A DNA stretch of 64,000 nucleotides from Microbacterium helvum (GCF_014779795.1 NZ_JACXZS010000001.1:124001-188000), one strand, 5' to 3'. Counted from the stretch's first letter, positions 41,933 through 51,738 are shown. The notes: generated by a model from the sequence alone, not told the origin. Translations and numbers: made by a program.

Positions 41933-43030
41933 TCAGATCCGGCGGACCAGCCGCGCGAGGAGGTTCCGGATGCCGAGGGCCACGGCGCCGGCCGGCACGA
42001 GGAACGCCGCACCGAGCGCCGCCCCGCTCTGCGCCCGTTCCACTGCGGGACGATGCCGGGCCTCATAGGTGGCGAGGGCGGTCGCAAGGTCGGGCGCGCC
42101 GCGCAGCGCCGCGTCGAGCCGCGCGGCACCGAGGAGCGCCATGCTCGACCCCTCGCCGAGGATCGTGAGGCTCGACGCGGCATCGCCCAGCAGCACCACC
42201 CGCCCCCGCGACCACGAGTCCGCGGTCACCCGACGAACGCGGTCGAAGTACAGGTCGGGCGCGTCGTCCACGGCGGCGAGGAACTCTGCGGCACGCCACC
42301 CGGAACCGCCGTACACGTCGCGCAGCAGGGCGATCTGCGCCTCGCGCCCGACAGGCGCGACGTCCGTGCGGAAGATGAACGCGGCACCCGGCCGCCCGCC
42401 CCCAGGATGCACGGTGAGCGAGCGCCCCGGCTCGTTGTACATCTCGATGCGGCTCGGATCGTCGATCCGCAGCGGCAGCGGTGCGGTGGCGATCGCCAGC
42501 CGCGGCGCGCGCCGGACTCCGGCTCGCGCGCCGCCGTCGCCCCACAGCGCACGGCGGGTCGCGGAGTTCTGCCCGTCGGCGCCGATCACGAGGTCGAACC
42601 GCTCTTGCGCGCCCGACGCGAAGCGCACGTCGACTCCGGCCGCATCGGCCGAGAGCGTGTCGAACGTGTCGTCGTAGCGCACCTCTGCAACGTCGCGGGC
42701 TGCCGTGGTGAGCACCGCCGCGAGGTCGGTGCGCGGGATCTCGATGTCGGCGGCATCCATACGCATTTCGATCGTCGTGAACGCGCGACCGTCGCGACCG
42801 ATGAAGGCGATCGTGCGGGCACCGGTGTCGTGCGCGCGGACCGCGGCTTCGAGACCCAGTCCGCGCACGACGCCGAGGGCCTCGCCGCGGATGTCGACCG
42901 GGCTGCCGCTCGAGCGCACACCCGCGCTGCGCTCCACGACCGTCACCCGGTGCCCGGAACGACCGAGGAACGCCCCCGCCGCGGCGCCCGCGATGCCGGC
43001 GCCGACGATGAGGATCCGATATTTCTGCAT
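41933..43030 (-). CDS. FAD-dependent aromatic-hydroxylase-like monooxygenase
   Basis: Class A flavin monooxygenase, 365 aa. The Rossmann motif ILIVGAGIAGAAAGAFLGRSG begins at residue 6, the conserved LVIGADGQNSATRR follows mid-protein, and GRVVLLGDAASSL closes the FAD site. Such enzymes hydroxylate small aromatics or tetracycline-like drugs using NAD(P)H. ATG 43030 is chosen; a TTG at 43051 would add seven residues. It is divergent from a TetR gene, so a substrate-inducible detoxification or catabolic role is likely. Confidence 0.88.
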   Translation of the reverse strand: MQKYRILIVGAGIAGAAAGAFLGRSGHRVTVVERSAGVRSSGSPVDIRGEALGVVRGLGLEAAVRAHDTGARTIAFIGRDGRAFTTIEMRMDAADIEIPRTDLAAVLTTAARDVAEVRYDDTFDTLSADAAGVDVRFASGAQERFDLVIGADGQNSATRRALWGDGGARAGVRRAPRLAIATAPLPLRIDDPSRIEMYNEPGRSLTVHPGGGRPGAAFIFRTDVAPVGREAQIALLRDVYGGSGWRAAEFLAAVDDAPDLYFDRVRRVTADSWSRGRVVLLGDAASSLTILGEGSSMALLGAARLDAALRGAPDLATALATYEARHRPAVERAQSGAALGAAFLVPAGAVALGIRNLLARLVRRI

Positions 43031-43058
43031 GCACTGCAAGTTAGCACTCAATGTAGTT

Positions 43059-43073
43059 CTGCACCATATGCAG
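43059..43073. promoter_or_regulatory. Candidate TetR operator
   Basis: CTGCACCATATGCAG has five-base inverted arms CTGCA/TGCAG around five bases. It lies in the 64-base divergent spacer between the monooxygenase and tetR starts. Further TGCA words nearby make the exact site uncertain. Confidence 0.55.
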
Positions 43074-43094
43074 TTTTTCGGCTAGTCTCGTCGC

Positions 43095-43700
43095 ATGGCA
43101 GGACTGCGCGAAGTCAAGCGCGAGCGCACGCGTCAGCTGCTCGTCGCCGCGGCCGATCGACTGTTCCGCGAACGCGGGTATGCGCAGACGACGGTCGCCG
43201 ACATCGCCGCGGCCGCGGGAGTCTCCACGCGCACCGCGTTCACGTACTTCCCCACCAAGGACGACCTGCTCTTCCCCGACGCCGACGAGCGCGTCCGCAC
43301 GGCCGTCGAGGCGCTCGAGCAGCGGGCGGCCGACGATGAACCCGTCGACGCCCTGCTGCGCGCCCTGCGCAGCGCCGATATCGCGGCCACCGACCTGCTC
43401 GGCGACCGCGCCGCGCTTCGCACGTCGCTGATCGAGAGCGAGCCGTCGGTGCGCGGGCATGCGCTGCGACGGCTCGCGGATGCGCAGTCGACGATCGCAG
43501 CCGCCCTGCATCGCGCCTACCCCGACCGCTACAGCTCCGTCCAGGCGGCCGCACTCGTCGGCGCGTTCGTGGGTGCGGCGTCCGCCGCGGCGGCGGTCGT
43601 GTCGCGCGACCACGCCGGCGCCTCGGACGACGAACGACGCGCGGCCCTGAGCGACGCCGTCGGCGAGGCGCTCGCGCCGTGGACGACCGCTCCCTCCTGA
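43095..43700 (+). CDS. TetR-family regulator of the divergent monooxygenase
   Basis: Repressor, 201 aa. The HTH reads TTVADIAAAAGVSTRTAFTYFPTKDDLLFPD, a classic TetR form with the TYFPTK signature. The C-terminal domain is helical and alanine-rich, presumably the ligand pocket. Position next to the FAD monooxygenase and the short palindromic spacer suggest control of that gene and itself. Confidence 0.9.
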   Translation: MAGLREVKRERTRQLLVAAADRLFRERGYAQTTVADIAAAAGVSTRTAFTYFPTKDDLLFPDADERVRTAVEALEQRAADDEPVDALLRALRSADIAATDLLGDRAALRTSLIESEPSVRGHALRRLADAQSTIAAALHRAYPDRYSSVQAAALVGAFVGAASAAAAVVSRDHAGASDDERRAALSDAVGEALAPWTTAPS

Positions 43701-43725
43701 CGGCGCTGCCCTCGCCTGGCCGGGC

Positions 43726-44163
43726 TCAGTACTGCTGCACCCCGTACCGGTCCGGCTCCGGCGCCCGCTCGAACGCGCGGCCGGAGATCACGATCGGCTC
43801 GACCCTCACATAGGTGTACTTGAGCGTCGGGATCCACGGGCGCAGCCCCAGCCCGTCGGCCCGCTCGACATCGGCGGAGCGGTCCAGCGGGTGCGCGCGG
43901 CCGCGCACGATGACGCTCCACGCGTCGGTGTCGGTGTGGTCGTCGACCTCGAACAGCACTTCGTCGTTGACCGTCAGCTCGAACAGCTTGCTCCCCTGCG
44001 CGGTCCGGAACAGCACGCTCTCGCCGTCGACCACGTAGTTGACCGGAAAGATGTCGAGCACCTCTCCGACGTGGGTCACGAGCCGTCCGAGCTCCTGCGT
44101 GTGCAGTCTCTCCCAGCACTGCTCGTCCGACAGGGCGACGACGGGGTCGGATGTGTCAGCCAT
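43726..44163 (-). CDS. Pyridoxamine 5'-phosphate oxidase-fold flavoprotein
   Basis: Split-barrel flavin-binding protein, 145 aa. The family pattern starts LGRLVTHVGEVLDIFPVNYVVDGESVLFRTAQGSK and continues through VIVRGRAHPLD. Small proteins of this type bind FMN, F420 or haem, and activity cannot be assigned. ATG 44163 is chosen by family length; the frame opens further upstream. It is divergent from the TPR protein gene. Confidence 0.82.
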   Translation of the reverse strand: MADTSDPVVALSDEQCWERLHTQELGRLVTHVGEVLDIFPVNYVVDGESVLFRTAQGSKLFELTVNDEVLFEVDDHTDTDAWSVIVRGRAHPLDRSADVERADGLGLRPWIPTLKYTYVRVEPIVISGRAFERAPEPDRYGVQQY

Positions 44164-44227
44164 GGCTCCATCCTCGCCCTCCGCGGCGTCGCGCGACACC
44201 CCCGGACGGCGGGTCTAGCATTCCGCC

Positions 44228-44842
44228 ATGACTCTCTCGCAGCAGCTGCTCGACGAGCTCTGGGACTTCGCCGATCCGGTCGCGTCCGAGGCCCGACTGC
44301 GGCGGGCCGCCGGCGAGGCGGTGGATGCCGGCGGCCGGGCCGAGCTGCAGACGCAGGTCGCGCGCGCCCTGGGTCTGCAGGTCAGGTTCGACGAGGCGGA
44401 CGCCGTGCTCGACGCCGTGTCGATCGAGGACTCCGCCGTCGCCGCCCGCGCCGCACTCGAGCGTGGACGCGTGCGCAACTCGGCCGGCGACCCGCAGGCC
44501 GCGATCCCCTACTTCACGGCGGCGCTGGACGCGGCCTCGCCGCCCGAGCTGGTGTTCGTGCGGGTCGACGCGCTGCACATGCTCGCGATCGCAGACGCCG
44601 ACCAGGCAGACGAGTGGACCGGGGCCGCGCTTGCGGCGCTCGAGACCGTCGACGATCCGCGCACGCTGCGCTGGCGCGTCGCACTGCACAACAACACCGG
44701 GTGGCGGCACCTGGACGCCGGACGCGTCGCGGACGCCGTCACGTCGTTCGAGGCGGCGAGGGATGCCGCCGTCCGGTGGGGCACGCCGCAGCAGGTGCAG
44801 TGGGCCGACGAGGCCCTTGTCGAGGCGCGGTTCCGGCTCTGA
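44228..44842 (+). CDS. TPR-like helical protein of unknown function
   Basis: Protein of 204 aa made mainly of alanine-rich paired helices. Segments such as AAIPYFTAALDAASPPELVFVRVDALHMLA and HNNTGWRHLDAGRVADAVTSFEAARDAAVRWG fit tetratricopeptide repeats. No signal peptide or enzyme motif is seen. Similar solitary TPR proteins are common in actinobacteria; the partner is unknown. Confidence 0.72.
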   Translation: MTLSQQLLDELWDFADPVASEARLRRAAGEAVDAGGRAELQTQVARALGLQVRFDEADAVLDAVSIEDSAVAARAALERGRVRNSAGDPQAAIPYFTAALDAASPPELVFVRVDALHMLAIADADQADEWTGAALAALETVDDPRTLRWRVALHNNTGWRHLDAGRVADAVTSFEAARDAAVRWGTPQQVQWADEALVEARFRL

Positions 44843-45004
44843 ACCCTCGGCCCCGGCCTCGCCTGCACAACATCGGATCCGCAGGTGAGGATCTCGACGA
44901 CGACACGCCGGTTCGAGGCATCCCGAACCGGCGTGTCGGCCGCGAACTCCGCAGGTGCGGATCCGATTCCGTGCAGAGCCGCGCGATGGCGGCAGAGGTC
45001 GGCG
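44843..45004. other. Short spacer between TPR and dehydrogenase genes
   Basis: It contains two weak inverted halves around GAGGCATCCCGAACCGGCG, possibly a convergent terminator. No gene seen. Confidence 0.35.
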
Positions 45005-46366
45005 TCAGACCCCGACGCGGATCAGCTTCTTGTTGACGAACTCGTCGGCGGCCAGGAAGCCCATCTCGCGGGCCGTGCCCGAGCGCTTCACGCCGCCGAA
45101 GGGCAGCGCGGGCTCGTCGGCCAGCACGACGTTGACGTAGACCATGCCGGCGTCGATCTTGTCGGCGATGCGCGCGGCCTGCTCCTCATCGGTGGTGAAC
45201 ACGTACGAGCCGAGGCCGAAGCTGGTGTCGTTCGCGAGTGCGACCGCGGCGTCCTCGTCGGCCACCTTGTACACGACGCCGACCGGGCCGAAGAACTCCT
45301 CGCGGTACGCGTCCATGTCGCTCGTCACGCCGGTGAGCACAGTGCCCGGGTAGTACGCGCCGTCACGGTTGCCGCCGGCCACGAGCGTCGCGCCCTGCGC
45401 GACCGCCTTGTCGACCTGCGCGGCGAGGCGCTCCGCGGCCGTCAGCGACGACAGCGGTCCCAGCACGGTGTCGTCGGCGAACGGGTCGCCGACCTTCGCT
45501 CCCGCCATCGCGGCCGTGAACTTCTCGAGGAACGCGTCGTAGAGGCCCTCGACCACGATGAAGCGCTTGGCGGCGTTGCACGACTGGCCGTTGTTGTCCA
45601 GCCGCGCGGCCACGGCCGCCTCGACGGTCGCATCGAGGTCGTCCGTCGACAGCAGGATGAACGGGTCGGATCCGCCGAGCTCGAGCGCCACCTTCTTGAG
45701 GTTGCGGCCCGCGATCTCGGCGACGGCCGCACCGGCGCGCTCCGAGCCCGTCACCGACACGCCCTGCACGCGGCGGTCGGCGATCACGGCGGCCGCCTGG
45801 TCGTTCGTCGCGTAGATGTTCGTGTACTCGGCGCCCAGGCCCGCGTCCGCGTAGAGCTGCTCGATGGCCGCGGCCGACTCAGGGCACTGCGGGGCGTGCT
45901 TCAGGAGGATGGTGTTGCCCACCACCAGGTTCGGCGCCGCGAAGCGGGCGACCTGGTAGTACGGGAAGTTCCACGGCATGATGCCCAGCAGCACGCCCAG
46001 CGGCGAGCGGCGGATCACCGCGGTGCCCTCGCCGTCGATCTCCAGCGGCTGGTCGCCGGTGATGCGATCGGCGTGGTCGGCGTAGTACTGCGTGATGTCG
46101 GCGGCGAAGTCGACCTCGCCGAGCGCGGCCTCCAGCGGCTTGCCCATCTCGCGCACGATGATCGCGGCCAGCTCGTCGCGGCGCTCGCGGTGCAGGTCGG
46201 CGACCTTGCGGATGCGCGCCGCCCGCTCGGCGACCGAGGTCGTCCGCCACGTGCGGTAGGCGGCATCCGCTCCCGCGATGGCGGCCTCGAGGGCCTCGTC
46301 GGTGATGGTCGGATAGGTGGCCAGGGTCTCGCCCGTGGCCGGGTTGACGACGGCGTAGTCGCTCAT
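45005..46366 (-). CDS. gabD: NAD(P)-dependent succinate-semialdehyde dehydrogenase
   Basis: Oxidises succinate semialdehyde to succinate, 453 aa, the last step of GABA breakdown. Aldehyde dehydrogenase hallmarks are MPWNFPYYQVARF, the general-base region KKVALELGGSDPFIL and the catalytic cysteine in NNGQSCNAAKRF. The length and GQSC form match the bacterial SSADH subgroup; other semialdehydes, such as 4-aminobutanal, are possible. It lies 40 bases downstream of the permease gene in a strand-consistent run with putrescine oxidase and gabT. Confidence 0.9.
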   Translation of the reverse strand: MSDYAVVNPATGETLATYPTITDEALEAAIAGADAAYRTWRTTSVAERAARIRKVADLHRERRDELAAIIVREMGKPLEAALGEVDFAADITQYYADHADRITGDQPLEIDGEGTAVIRRSPLGVLLGIMPWNFPYYQVARFAAPNLVVGNTILLKHAPQCPESAAAIEQLYADAGLGAEYTNIYATNDQAAAVIADRRVQGVSVTGSERAGAAVAEIAGRNLKKVALELGGSDPFILLSTDDLDATVEAAVAARLDNNGQSCNAAKRFIVVEGLYDAFLEKFTAAMAGAKVGDPFADDTVLGPLSSLTAAERLAAQVDKAVAQGATLVAGGNRDGAYYPGTVLTGVTSDMDAYREEFFGPVGVVYKVADEDAAVALANDTSFGLGSYVFTTDEEQAARIADKIDAGMVYVNVVLADEPALPFGGVKRSGTAREMGFLAADEFVNKKLIRVGV

Positions 46367-46406
46367 GGGTGCTTCTCCGATCGAAGGGATGGGGTCAGTC
46401 TGCCGG

Positions 46407-47972
46407 TCAGGGGCGAGCGCGTCGAAGGCTTTCGGGCGCGTCGATACTGAGTGTCTCACCGCGGAAGAACGCCGGACGCTTGATCGCCTGCCAGATCATG
46501 ATCACGATGCCGACGACGATGATGCCGACGCCGAGCACGAACACCAGGCCCACGCCGCCGATGCTCGACCCGCTGCCGTAGGCCGGGTCCATCGAATCGA
46601 TGAGCGTGGTGACGAACAGGACCGCGAGGATCGCGCCGCCGACCAGCGGGAACAGGAACGTGAAGAAGAAGCTCCGCGCCGAGTCGAACCACTGCTTGCG
46701 GAAGTACCACACGCACGCGAACGCGGTGAGCCCGTAGTAGAAGCAGATCATCATGCCGAGCGAGAGGATCGTGTCGGTGAGGACGTTCTCGCTCACGATG
46801 CGCATCACCGCGTAGAACACCGACGCGACGATCGCCGAGACGACGGTGGCGTAGCCGGGCGTGAAGAACCGCGGGCTCACCTTGGCGAACTTCTGCGGCA
46901 GCGCGCCGTAGTGGCCCATCGCGAGCAGCGTGCGGGCCGGGCCGACGGCCGTCGACTGCAGCGAGGCCGCCGAGCTCGACAGCACCGCGAGCGACACCAG
47001 GAACGCCAGCGGGCCGAGGATCGGGTCCGACAGCGCGAAGAACACGTTCGCCGAGATCTCTTCGTTGGCCAGGCCCAGGCCCTCCGAGCCGACGCCCGCG
47101 AACATGATGAGACCGATCGAGAGCAGGAGGTACAGCGAGACCACCACGACGACCGTGACCATGGCGGCGCGGCCGGGAGTCTTGGCCGGGTTCTTCGTCT
47201 CTTCGTTCATGGTCAGGACGACGTCCCAGCCCCAGAAGATGAAGATCGACAGCGACAGGCCGGCGGCGAAGGCGCTGAACGACGACACCTCGAACGGGTT
47301 GAACCACGTCCACGAGAACGCGGTGGGATCCGGTGCCTCGCCGTCCACGGCCTTCACGATCGCGACGACCGCGAACAGCACGAGCACCACGACCTGGAAG
47401 CCGACCAGCACGTACTGGAACTTCTGCGTCGTCTGCATATCGCGGTACGAGATGAGCGTGGCACCCAGCATGAACAGCAGGCACACGACCACGTTGATGA
47501 TCGGGTTGAACGCCAGTTCGGCGATGTCGGGGTTGCCGCTCAGCTGCGCGATCAGCAGGAAGAGGAACTCCACAGCGATCCCGGCGAGGTTCGACAGCAC
47601 GATGACGGTGGCGGCGATCAGGCCCCACCCCGTCATCCAGCCGATCCACGGGCCGAACGCGCGCACGCCCCACGTGAACGACGTGCCGGAGTCGGGCATG
47701 GCACGGTTGAGCTCGCGGTAGCCGAACGCGGTCAGCAGCATGGGGATGAAGCCGACCAGGATGATCGCGGGCACCTGGGTGCCCACGACTGCGACGGTCG
47801 GGCCGAGCGACGCGGTGAGCGTGTACGCCGGGGCGATCGTCGAGACGCCGATGACGACGGCGCCGAGAACGCCCACGGCGCCGGCGCTCAGGCCCTTCTT
47901 CGACAGCTCGCCGGCGTGGGCGCCGGAAGAGGGGGCGAGCGGCGCCGCGGCGCCGGTGTCTTGAGCGCTCAT
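46407..47972 (-). CDS. APC-family amino acid/polyamine permease
   Basis: Membrane importer, 521 aa, about 12 helices. The APC opening VVIGVSTIAPAYTLTASLG and the helix-6 region GWDVVLTMNEETKNPAKTPGRAA are present. The context (putrescine oxidase, GABA transaminase, SSADH) points to putrescine or GABA as substrate. Its start overlaps the Usp stop by four bases (ATGA), so translation is coupled. Confidence 0.9.
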   Translation of the reverse strand: MSAQDTGAAAPLAPSSGAHAGELSKKGLSAGAVGVLGAVVIGVSTIAPAYTLTASLGPTVAVVGTQVPAIILVGFIPMLLTAFGYRELNRAMPDSGTSFTWGVRAFGPWIGWMTGWGLIAATVIVLSNLAGIAVEFLFLLIAQLSGNPDIAELAFNPIINVVVCLLFMLGATLISYRDMQTTQKFQYVLVGFQVVVLVLFAVVAIVKAVDGEAPDPTAFSWTWFNPFEVSSFSAFAAGLSLSIFIFWGWDVVLTMNEETKNPAKTPGRAAMVTVVVVVSLYLLLSIGLIMFAGVGSEGLGLANEEISANVFFALSDPILGPLAFLVSLAVLSSSAASLQSTAVGPARTLLAMGHYGALPQKFAKVSPRFFTPGYATVVSAIVASVFYAVMRIVSENVLTDTILSLGMMICFYYGLTAFACVWYFRKQWFDSARSFFFTFLFPLVGGAILAVLFVTTLIDSMDPAYGSGSSIGGVGLVFVLGVGIIVVGIVIMIWQAIKRPAFFRGETLSIDAPESLRRARP

Positions 47973-48850
47973 CGTGACGCGCCTTCCTGGCGGGTGCGGG
48001 GCACCACGACCATCGGTACGGGCAGCTCGTGCAGCATCTTCGCCGCGGTCGAGCCGAGGAACAGGCGCCGGGGCTGGGCCAGCCGGCTGGAGCCGACGAC
48101 GGCGATCTCGCCCGGCTCCCACCCGAGGTGCGCGACAGCGTCCTCGATGCTGTCCCCGCGGGCGACCACCACGTCGGCCTCGACGCCGTCGGGAAGGGCG
48201 TCCAGCGCCTTGCCGAGCACGTCGTCGGCATGGGCGGCGCCCGCGATGCGGATCACGCCGGTGTCGACGCTCGCCGGCAGATCCACCGACACGAGCGACA
48301 GCAGCCGCAGCTCGGCGCCGGTCGCCACCGCGAGCGCGATGCTCGCGTCGAGGAGCGCCTCGGCGCCCGGCCGGGTGCCGATCGCGGCGGTGACGCGGGT
48401 GACGCCGGTGGCCTCCATGCGGCGCGACCCCTCGGGGGCGAGCACGACCGGCACATCCGACGAGTGCAGCAGCTCGTTCGCCACGGTGCCCAGGCGGTGG
48501 CGCCCGCGCAGGCCTCCGTTGGCGGCGCCGACGACGATGAGGGATGCTTCCAGCTCGTGTGCTGCGGCGACCAGGCCCTCGGCGAACGAATCGGCGAAGC
48601 GGACGTGCGACCGCGACGTGACGGCATCCGGGATCTTCGCCGTCGCCTCGGCGAGCCAGGTCTCGGCCTGACCCTGCAGGTAGCGGTCGTAGCTCGCGTC
48701 GGGCGGCGTGATGACGCTGCGGTCCTCGCCGGGGAGCACGAGCACGAGGTCGAGCTCTGCTCGCGCTGCCGCCGCGAGCCGCGTGCCGAGCGCGACCGCG
48801 TCGGCGCCGGCATCCGTCGCGGTGTACCCGACGACGATGCGCGCGGTCAT
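47969..48850 (-). CDS. Tandem universal stress protein
   Basis: Cytoplasmic protein with two Usp domains, 293 aa. Each has a C-terminal nucleotide-type motif: VVGAANGGLRGRHRLGTVANELLHSSDVPVVLAP in domain 1 and VVGSSRLAQPRRLFLGSTAAKMLHELPVPMVVVP in domain 2. It overlaps putrescine oxidase and the permease by four bases on either side. Usp genes fused into transporter operons are known; the role may be regulatory. Confidence 0.9.
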   Translation of the reverse strand: MTARIVVGYTATDAGADAVALGTRLAAAARAELDLVLVLPGEDRSVITPPDASYDRYLQGQAETWLAEATAKIPDAVTSRSHVRFADSFAEGLVAAAHELEASLIVVGAANGGLRGRHRLGTVANELLHSSDVPVVLAPEGSRRMEATGVTRVTAAIGTRPGAEALLDASIALAVATGAELRLLSLVSVDLPASVDTGVIRIAGAAHADDVLGKALDALPDGVEADVVVARGDSIEDAVAHLGWEPGEIAVVGSSRLAQPRRLFLGSTAAKMLHELPVPMVVVPRTRQEGASR

Positions 48851-50208
48851 CGACGCGCCGCTTCGAGGACGTTGGCCGCGGCGAAGCGGCCCATGCGGAT
48901 GGCGCCGTCGACGTGCTGGTAGCCGGCGCCGGCCATGTCGCTGCACGCGAAGTGGATCGGGCCGACGGCGGCGCGCAGGTCTGCGCCGTAGCGGTGCAGG
49001 CCGCCCATGTCGAAGCTCGCGGCGTAGGCGCCGCGCGTCCACTCCTCTGAGCCCCAGTCGCTCTCGTAGTACACGACGGGGTTCTTCGCCTCGGGACCGT
49101 AGTAGTGCGACAGCGATTCGAGGATGCGCTCCTTGCGCTCCTCGGCCGAGAGGGTGAAGAGGTCGTCGGCGTTCTGGTCGCTGACGAAGCCCACCAGGGT
49201 GCCGCGCTCGTCGCCGTGGTTGGTGTTGTCGTAGGCCTCGTGCGACAGCTCGTAGGGGCTGAACGCCGTGCCCGACAGTCCCTGCTCACGCCAGAACGGG
49301 CGGTCGTAGACGGCGTGCACCTTGATGACGAAGCCCATCGACAGGTGCTGGTGCAGCTGGTGCTGACGGCGCGGAAGCGCCGGGACGAACGAGATGCGGT
49401 CGTAGAGCACGGGCGCGTGGGCGAGGATCGCGTACCGCGCGTTGACGTGCAGGTCTCCGTCGGCGTGGGCGACCACGCCGTCCTCCGACCATTCGAGGGT
49501 GCGCACCGCGTGGCCGAGCAGCACGTCGTCGCCGAGGCGCTCGGCGAGCAGGATCGGCACCTGCTGCAGGCCGCCGACCACGCGCTTGTCGAGGATGAAG
49601 TCGGCGTCGACGAGGTTGGAGTACGAGCCCGCCGAGGCCGCCATCAGCAGCGACTGCAGCAGCGAGAAGGCGTGGGTGGGCTTGGTCAGCATCGCCGAGC
49701 CGGTCGCGAACGCGAGATTGCGGACGGCCTCGTCGTCGTCGGTCTGCGCGCGCAGCCAGGCGTCCCACGTGATGGAGTCCCACTCGGCGGCGTTCGGGTG
49801 CTCCCACGGGCGGTCGGGGTCGATCTCGTCGACCATCGCGTCCAGGCGCTCGGTGATCTCGGCGATGACCTTCTCGGTCTCGGGCGAGACCGGGAACATC
49901 TCACCGGTGAAGCGGTGCAGCGTGCCGTCGGGGCCGACGTAGACGCTGTCGCCCTCGCGGTAGCGGCTGAAGGTCTCCAGGCCCAGCTCGGCGATGGTCT
50001 CTTTCAGCGCGTCCTGGTCGGGCGAGACCCACTGGCCGCCGATCTCGAGCATGGCGCCGTCGATGACGTCGGTCCACAGGCGCCCGCCCACGCGGTCGCG
50101 CGCCTCGAGCACGACGACCGAGAGGCCTGCCTTCTTCAGTTCGTTGGCTGCGGTCGTGCCGGCGGCGCCGGCGCCGATGATGACGACGTCACGGGTCAGC
50201 TCGGTCAT
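48847..50208 (-). CDS. puo: Putrescine oxidase-like flavin monoamine oxidase
   Basis: FAD enzyme oxidising putrescine to 4-aminobutanal, ammonia and peroxide, 453 aa. The FAD motif VVIIGAGAAGTTAANELKKAGLSVVVLEARDRVGGR begins at residue 8, and the C-terminal substrate/FAD region reads GPIHFACSDMAGAGYQHVDGAIRMG. Length and pattern resemble Rhodococcus and Kocuria putrescine oxidases. Oxidases of other monoamines are the alternative. The downstream Usp, permease and SSADH genes and upstream gabT support polyamine breakdown. Confidence 0.87.
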   Translation of the reverse strand: MTELTRDVVIIGAGAAGTTAANELKKAGLSVVVLEARDRVGGRLWTDVIDGAMLEIGGQWVSPDQDALKETIAELGLETFSRYREGDSVYVGPDGTLHRFTGEMFPVSPETEKVIAEITERLDAMVDEIDPDRPWEHPNAAEWDSITWDAWLRAQTDDDEAVRNLAFATGSAMLTKPTHAFSLLQSLLMAASAGSYSNLVDADFILDKRVVGGLQQVPILLAERLGDDVLLGHAVRTLEWSEDGVVAHADGDLHVNARYAILAHAPVLYDRISFVPALPRRQHQLHQHLSMGFVIKVHAVYDRPFWREQGLSGTAFSPYELSHEAYDNTNHGDERGTLVGFVSDQNADDLFTLSAEERKERILESLSHYYGPEAKNPVVYYESDWGSEEWTRGAYAASFDMGGLHRYGADLRAAVGPIHFACSDMAGAGYQHVDGAIRMGRFAAANVLEAARR

Positions 50209-50270
50209 TCGGACTCCTTTGTCGGGCGCGCCGGCGGGCGCGCGTCTTGCGGTTCTTTACGTCTGCGGGT

Positions 50271-50309
50271 GGATGCCGCGACCGCCGTGCTGCAGCGGTC
50301 GCGGCATCC
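50271..50309 (-). terminator. gabT terminator-like hairpin
   Basis: Perfect 15-base arms GGATGCCGCGACCGC and GCGGTCGCGGCATCC enclose nine bases. It lies five bases past the gabT stop and about 60 bases before the putrescine oxidase start. A short T run (TTCTTTAC) further on could assist termination. Confidence 0.68.
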
Positions 50310-50313
50310 CGGA

Positions 50314-51675
50314 TCAGTTGTCGGCCAGCGCGGCCGCGACGACGTCCAGGCCCTCGTGGAGCAGGTCGTCGGTGATCGAGAGCGGCGGCAGGAAACGGAT
50401 CACGTTCCCGTAGGTGCCGCACGTGAGCACGATGACGCCCTGTGCGATGGACGCCTTCGCGACCGCGGCGGTGAGCGCGGCATCCGGCTCTCCCGTCGCG
50501 GGGTCGACGAACTCGGCGGCGATCATTGCGCCGTGGCCGCGCACGTCGCCGACGCGCGGGTCGGCGGACTGCAGCGCTCCGAGCCGGGTCTTGAGGATCG
50601 CGCCGATCTCGCGGGCGCGCTCGACCATGCCGTCGTTCTCGAACACGTCGATCGCGGCCACCGCGGCCGCGCACGCGATCGGGTTGCCGCCGTAGGTGCC
50701 GCCGAGGCCGCCCGCGTGGGAGGCATCCATGATCTCGGCCCGGCCCGTCACGGCCGCCAGGGGCAGGCCCCCCGCGATGCCCTTGGCGGTCGTGATGAGG
50801 TCCGGCACGATGCCGAACACCTCGCTCGCGAACATCTCCCCCGTGCGAGCGAAGCCGGTCTGGATCTCGTCGGCGATGAACACCACGCCGTTGGCGCGAC
50901 ACCAGTCGACGAGCGCCGGCAGGAACCCGTCCGCCGGGACGATGAAGCCGCCCTCCCCCTGGATCGGCTCGATGATGACGGCGGCCAGGTTGTCGGCGCC
51001 GACCTGCTTCTCGATCATCGAGATGGCCTTCTTGGCGGCCAGTCCCCCGTCCAGGCCGTCGCGGTACGGGTACGACAGCGGCGCGCGGTAGATCTCCGAC
51101 GCGAACGGACCGAAGCCGCTCTTGTACGGCATCGCCTTCGCGGTGAGCGCCATCGTGAGGTTCGTGCGGCCGTGGTAGCCGTGGTCGAAGGCGACGACGG
51201 CCTGCTTGCCCGTGTACTTGCGGGCGATCTTGACGGCGTTCTCGACCGCCTCGGCACCCGAGTTGAACAGCGCGCTCTTCTTGGCGTGGTCGCCCGGGGT
51301 GATGCGGTTGAGCGCCTCGGCGACGGTCACGTACGAGTCGTACGGCGAGATCATGAAGCACGTGTGGGTGAACTGCGCCACCTGCTCCTGCACGGCCTTG
51401 ACGACCTTCGGGTGCGCGTTGCCGATCGTGGTGACCGCGATGCCCGAACCCAGGTCGATGAGCGAGTTGCCGTCGGCGTCGACGACGACTCCGCCACCGG
51501 CTGCCACGGCGTGCACGGGCGCGGTGTGCCCGACGCCGGCGGCGACGGCGTCGGCCTTGCGGTCCAGCAGCTCCTGCGAACGAGGACCGGGGATGCTGGT
51601 GACCAGGCGACGCTCCTGCGGAAGGGTCGGACCGCCGAGCGGGGTTTCGATGATGGTGTCGGCTGCGCTGCTCAT
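50314..51675 (-). CDS. gabT: 4-aminobutyrate transaminase
   Basis: PLP enzyme converting GABA and 2-oxoglutarate to succinate semialdehyde and glutamate, 453 aa. Class III aminotransferase marks are NSGAEAVENAVKIARKYTG, VVAFDHGYHGRTNL, the cofactor aspartate in VVFIADEIQTGFARTG and the lysine loop TTAKGIAGGLPLAAVTG. It is divergent from the PucR regulator across a perfect palindrome, and followed by a hairpin, so it may be partly independent of the downstream genes. Confidence 0.95.
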   Translation of the reverse strand: MSSAADTIIETPLGGPTLPQERRLVTSIPGPRSQELLDRKADAVAAGVGHTAPVHAVAAGGGVVVDADGNSLIDLGSGIAVTTIGNAHPKVVKAVQEQVAQFTHTCFMISPYDSYVTVAEALNRITPGDHAKKSALFNSGAEAVENAVKIARKYTGKQAVVAFDHGYHGRTNLTMALTAKAMPYKSGFGPFASEIYRAPLSYPYRDGLDGGLAAKKAISMIEKQVGADNLAAVIIEPIQGEGGFIVPADGFLPALVDWCRANGVVFIADEIQTGFARTGEMFASEVFGIVPDLITTAKGIAGGLPLAAVTGRAEIMDASHAGGLGGTYGGNPIACAAAVAAIDVFENDGMVERAREIGAILKTRLGALQSADPRVGDVRGHGAMIAAEFVDPATGEPDAALTAAVAKASIAQGVIVLTCGTYGNVIRFLPPLSITDDLLHEGLDVVAAALADN

Positions 51676-51738
51676 GGTGGGGAGCGTATGTCGCCGCCTC
51701 CCGGGGCCGCACCCGCCGCCACGTATATTCTGCATCGC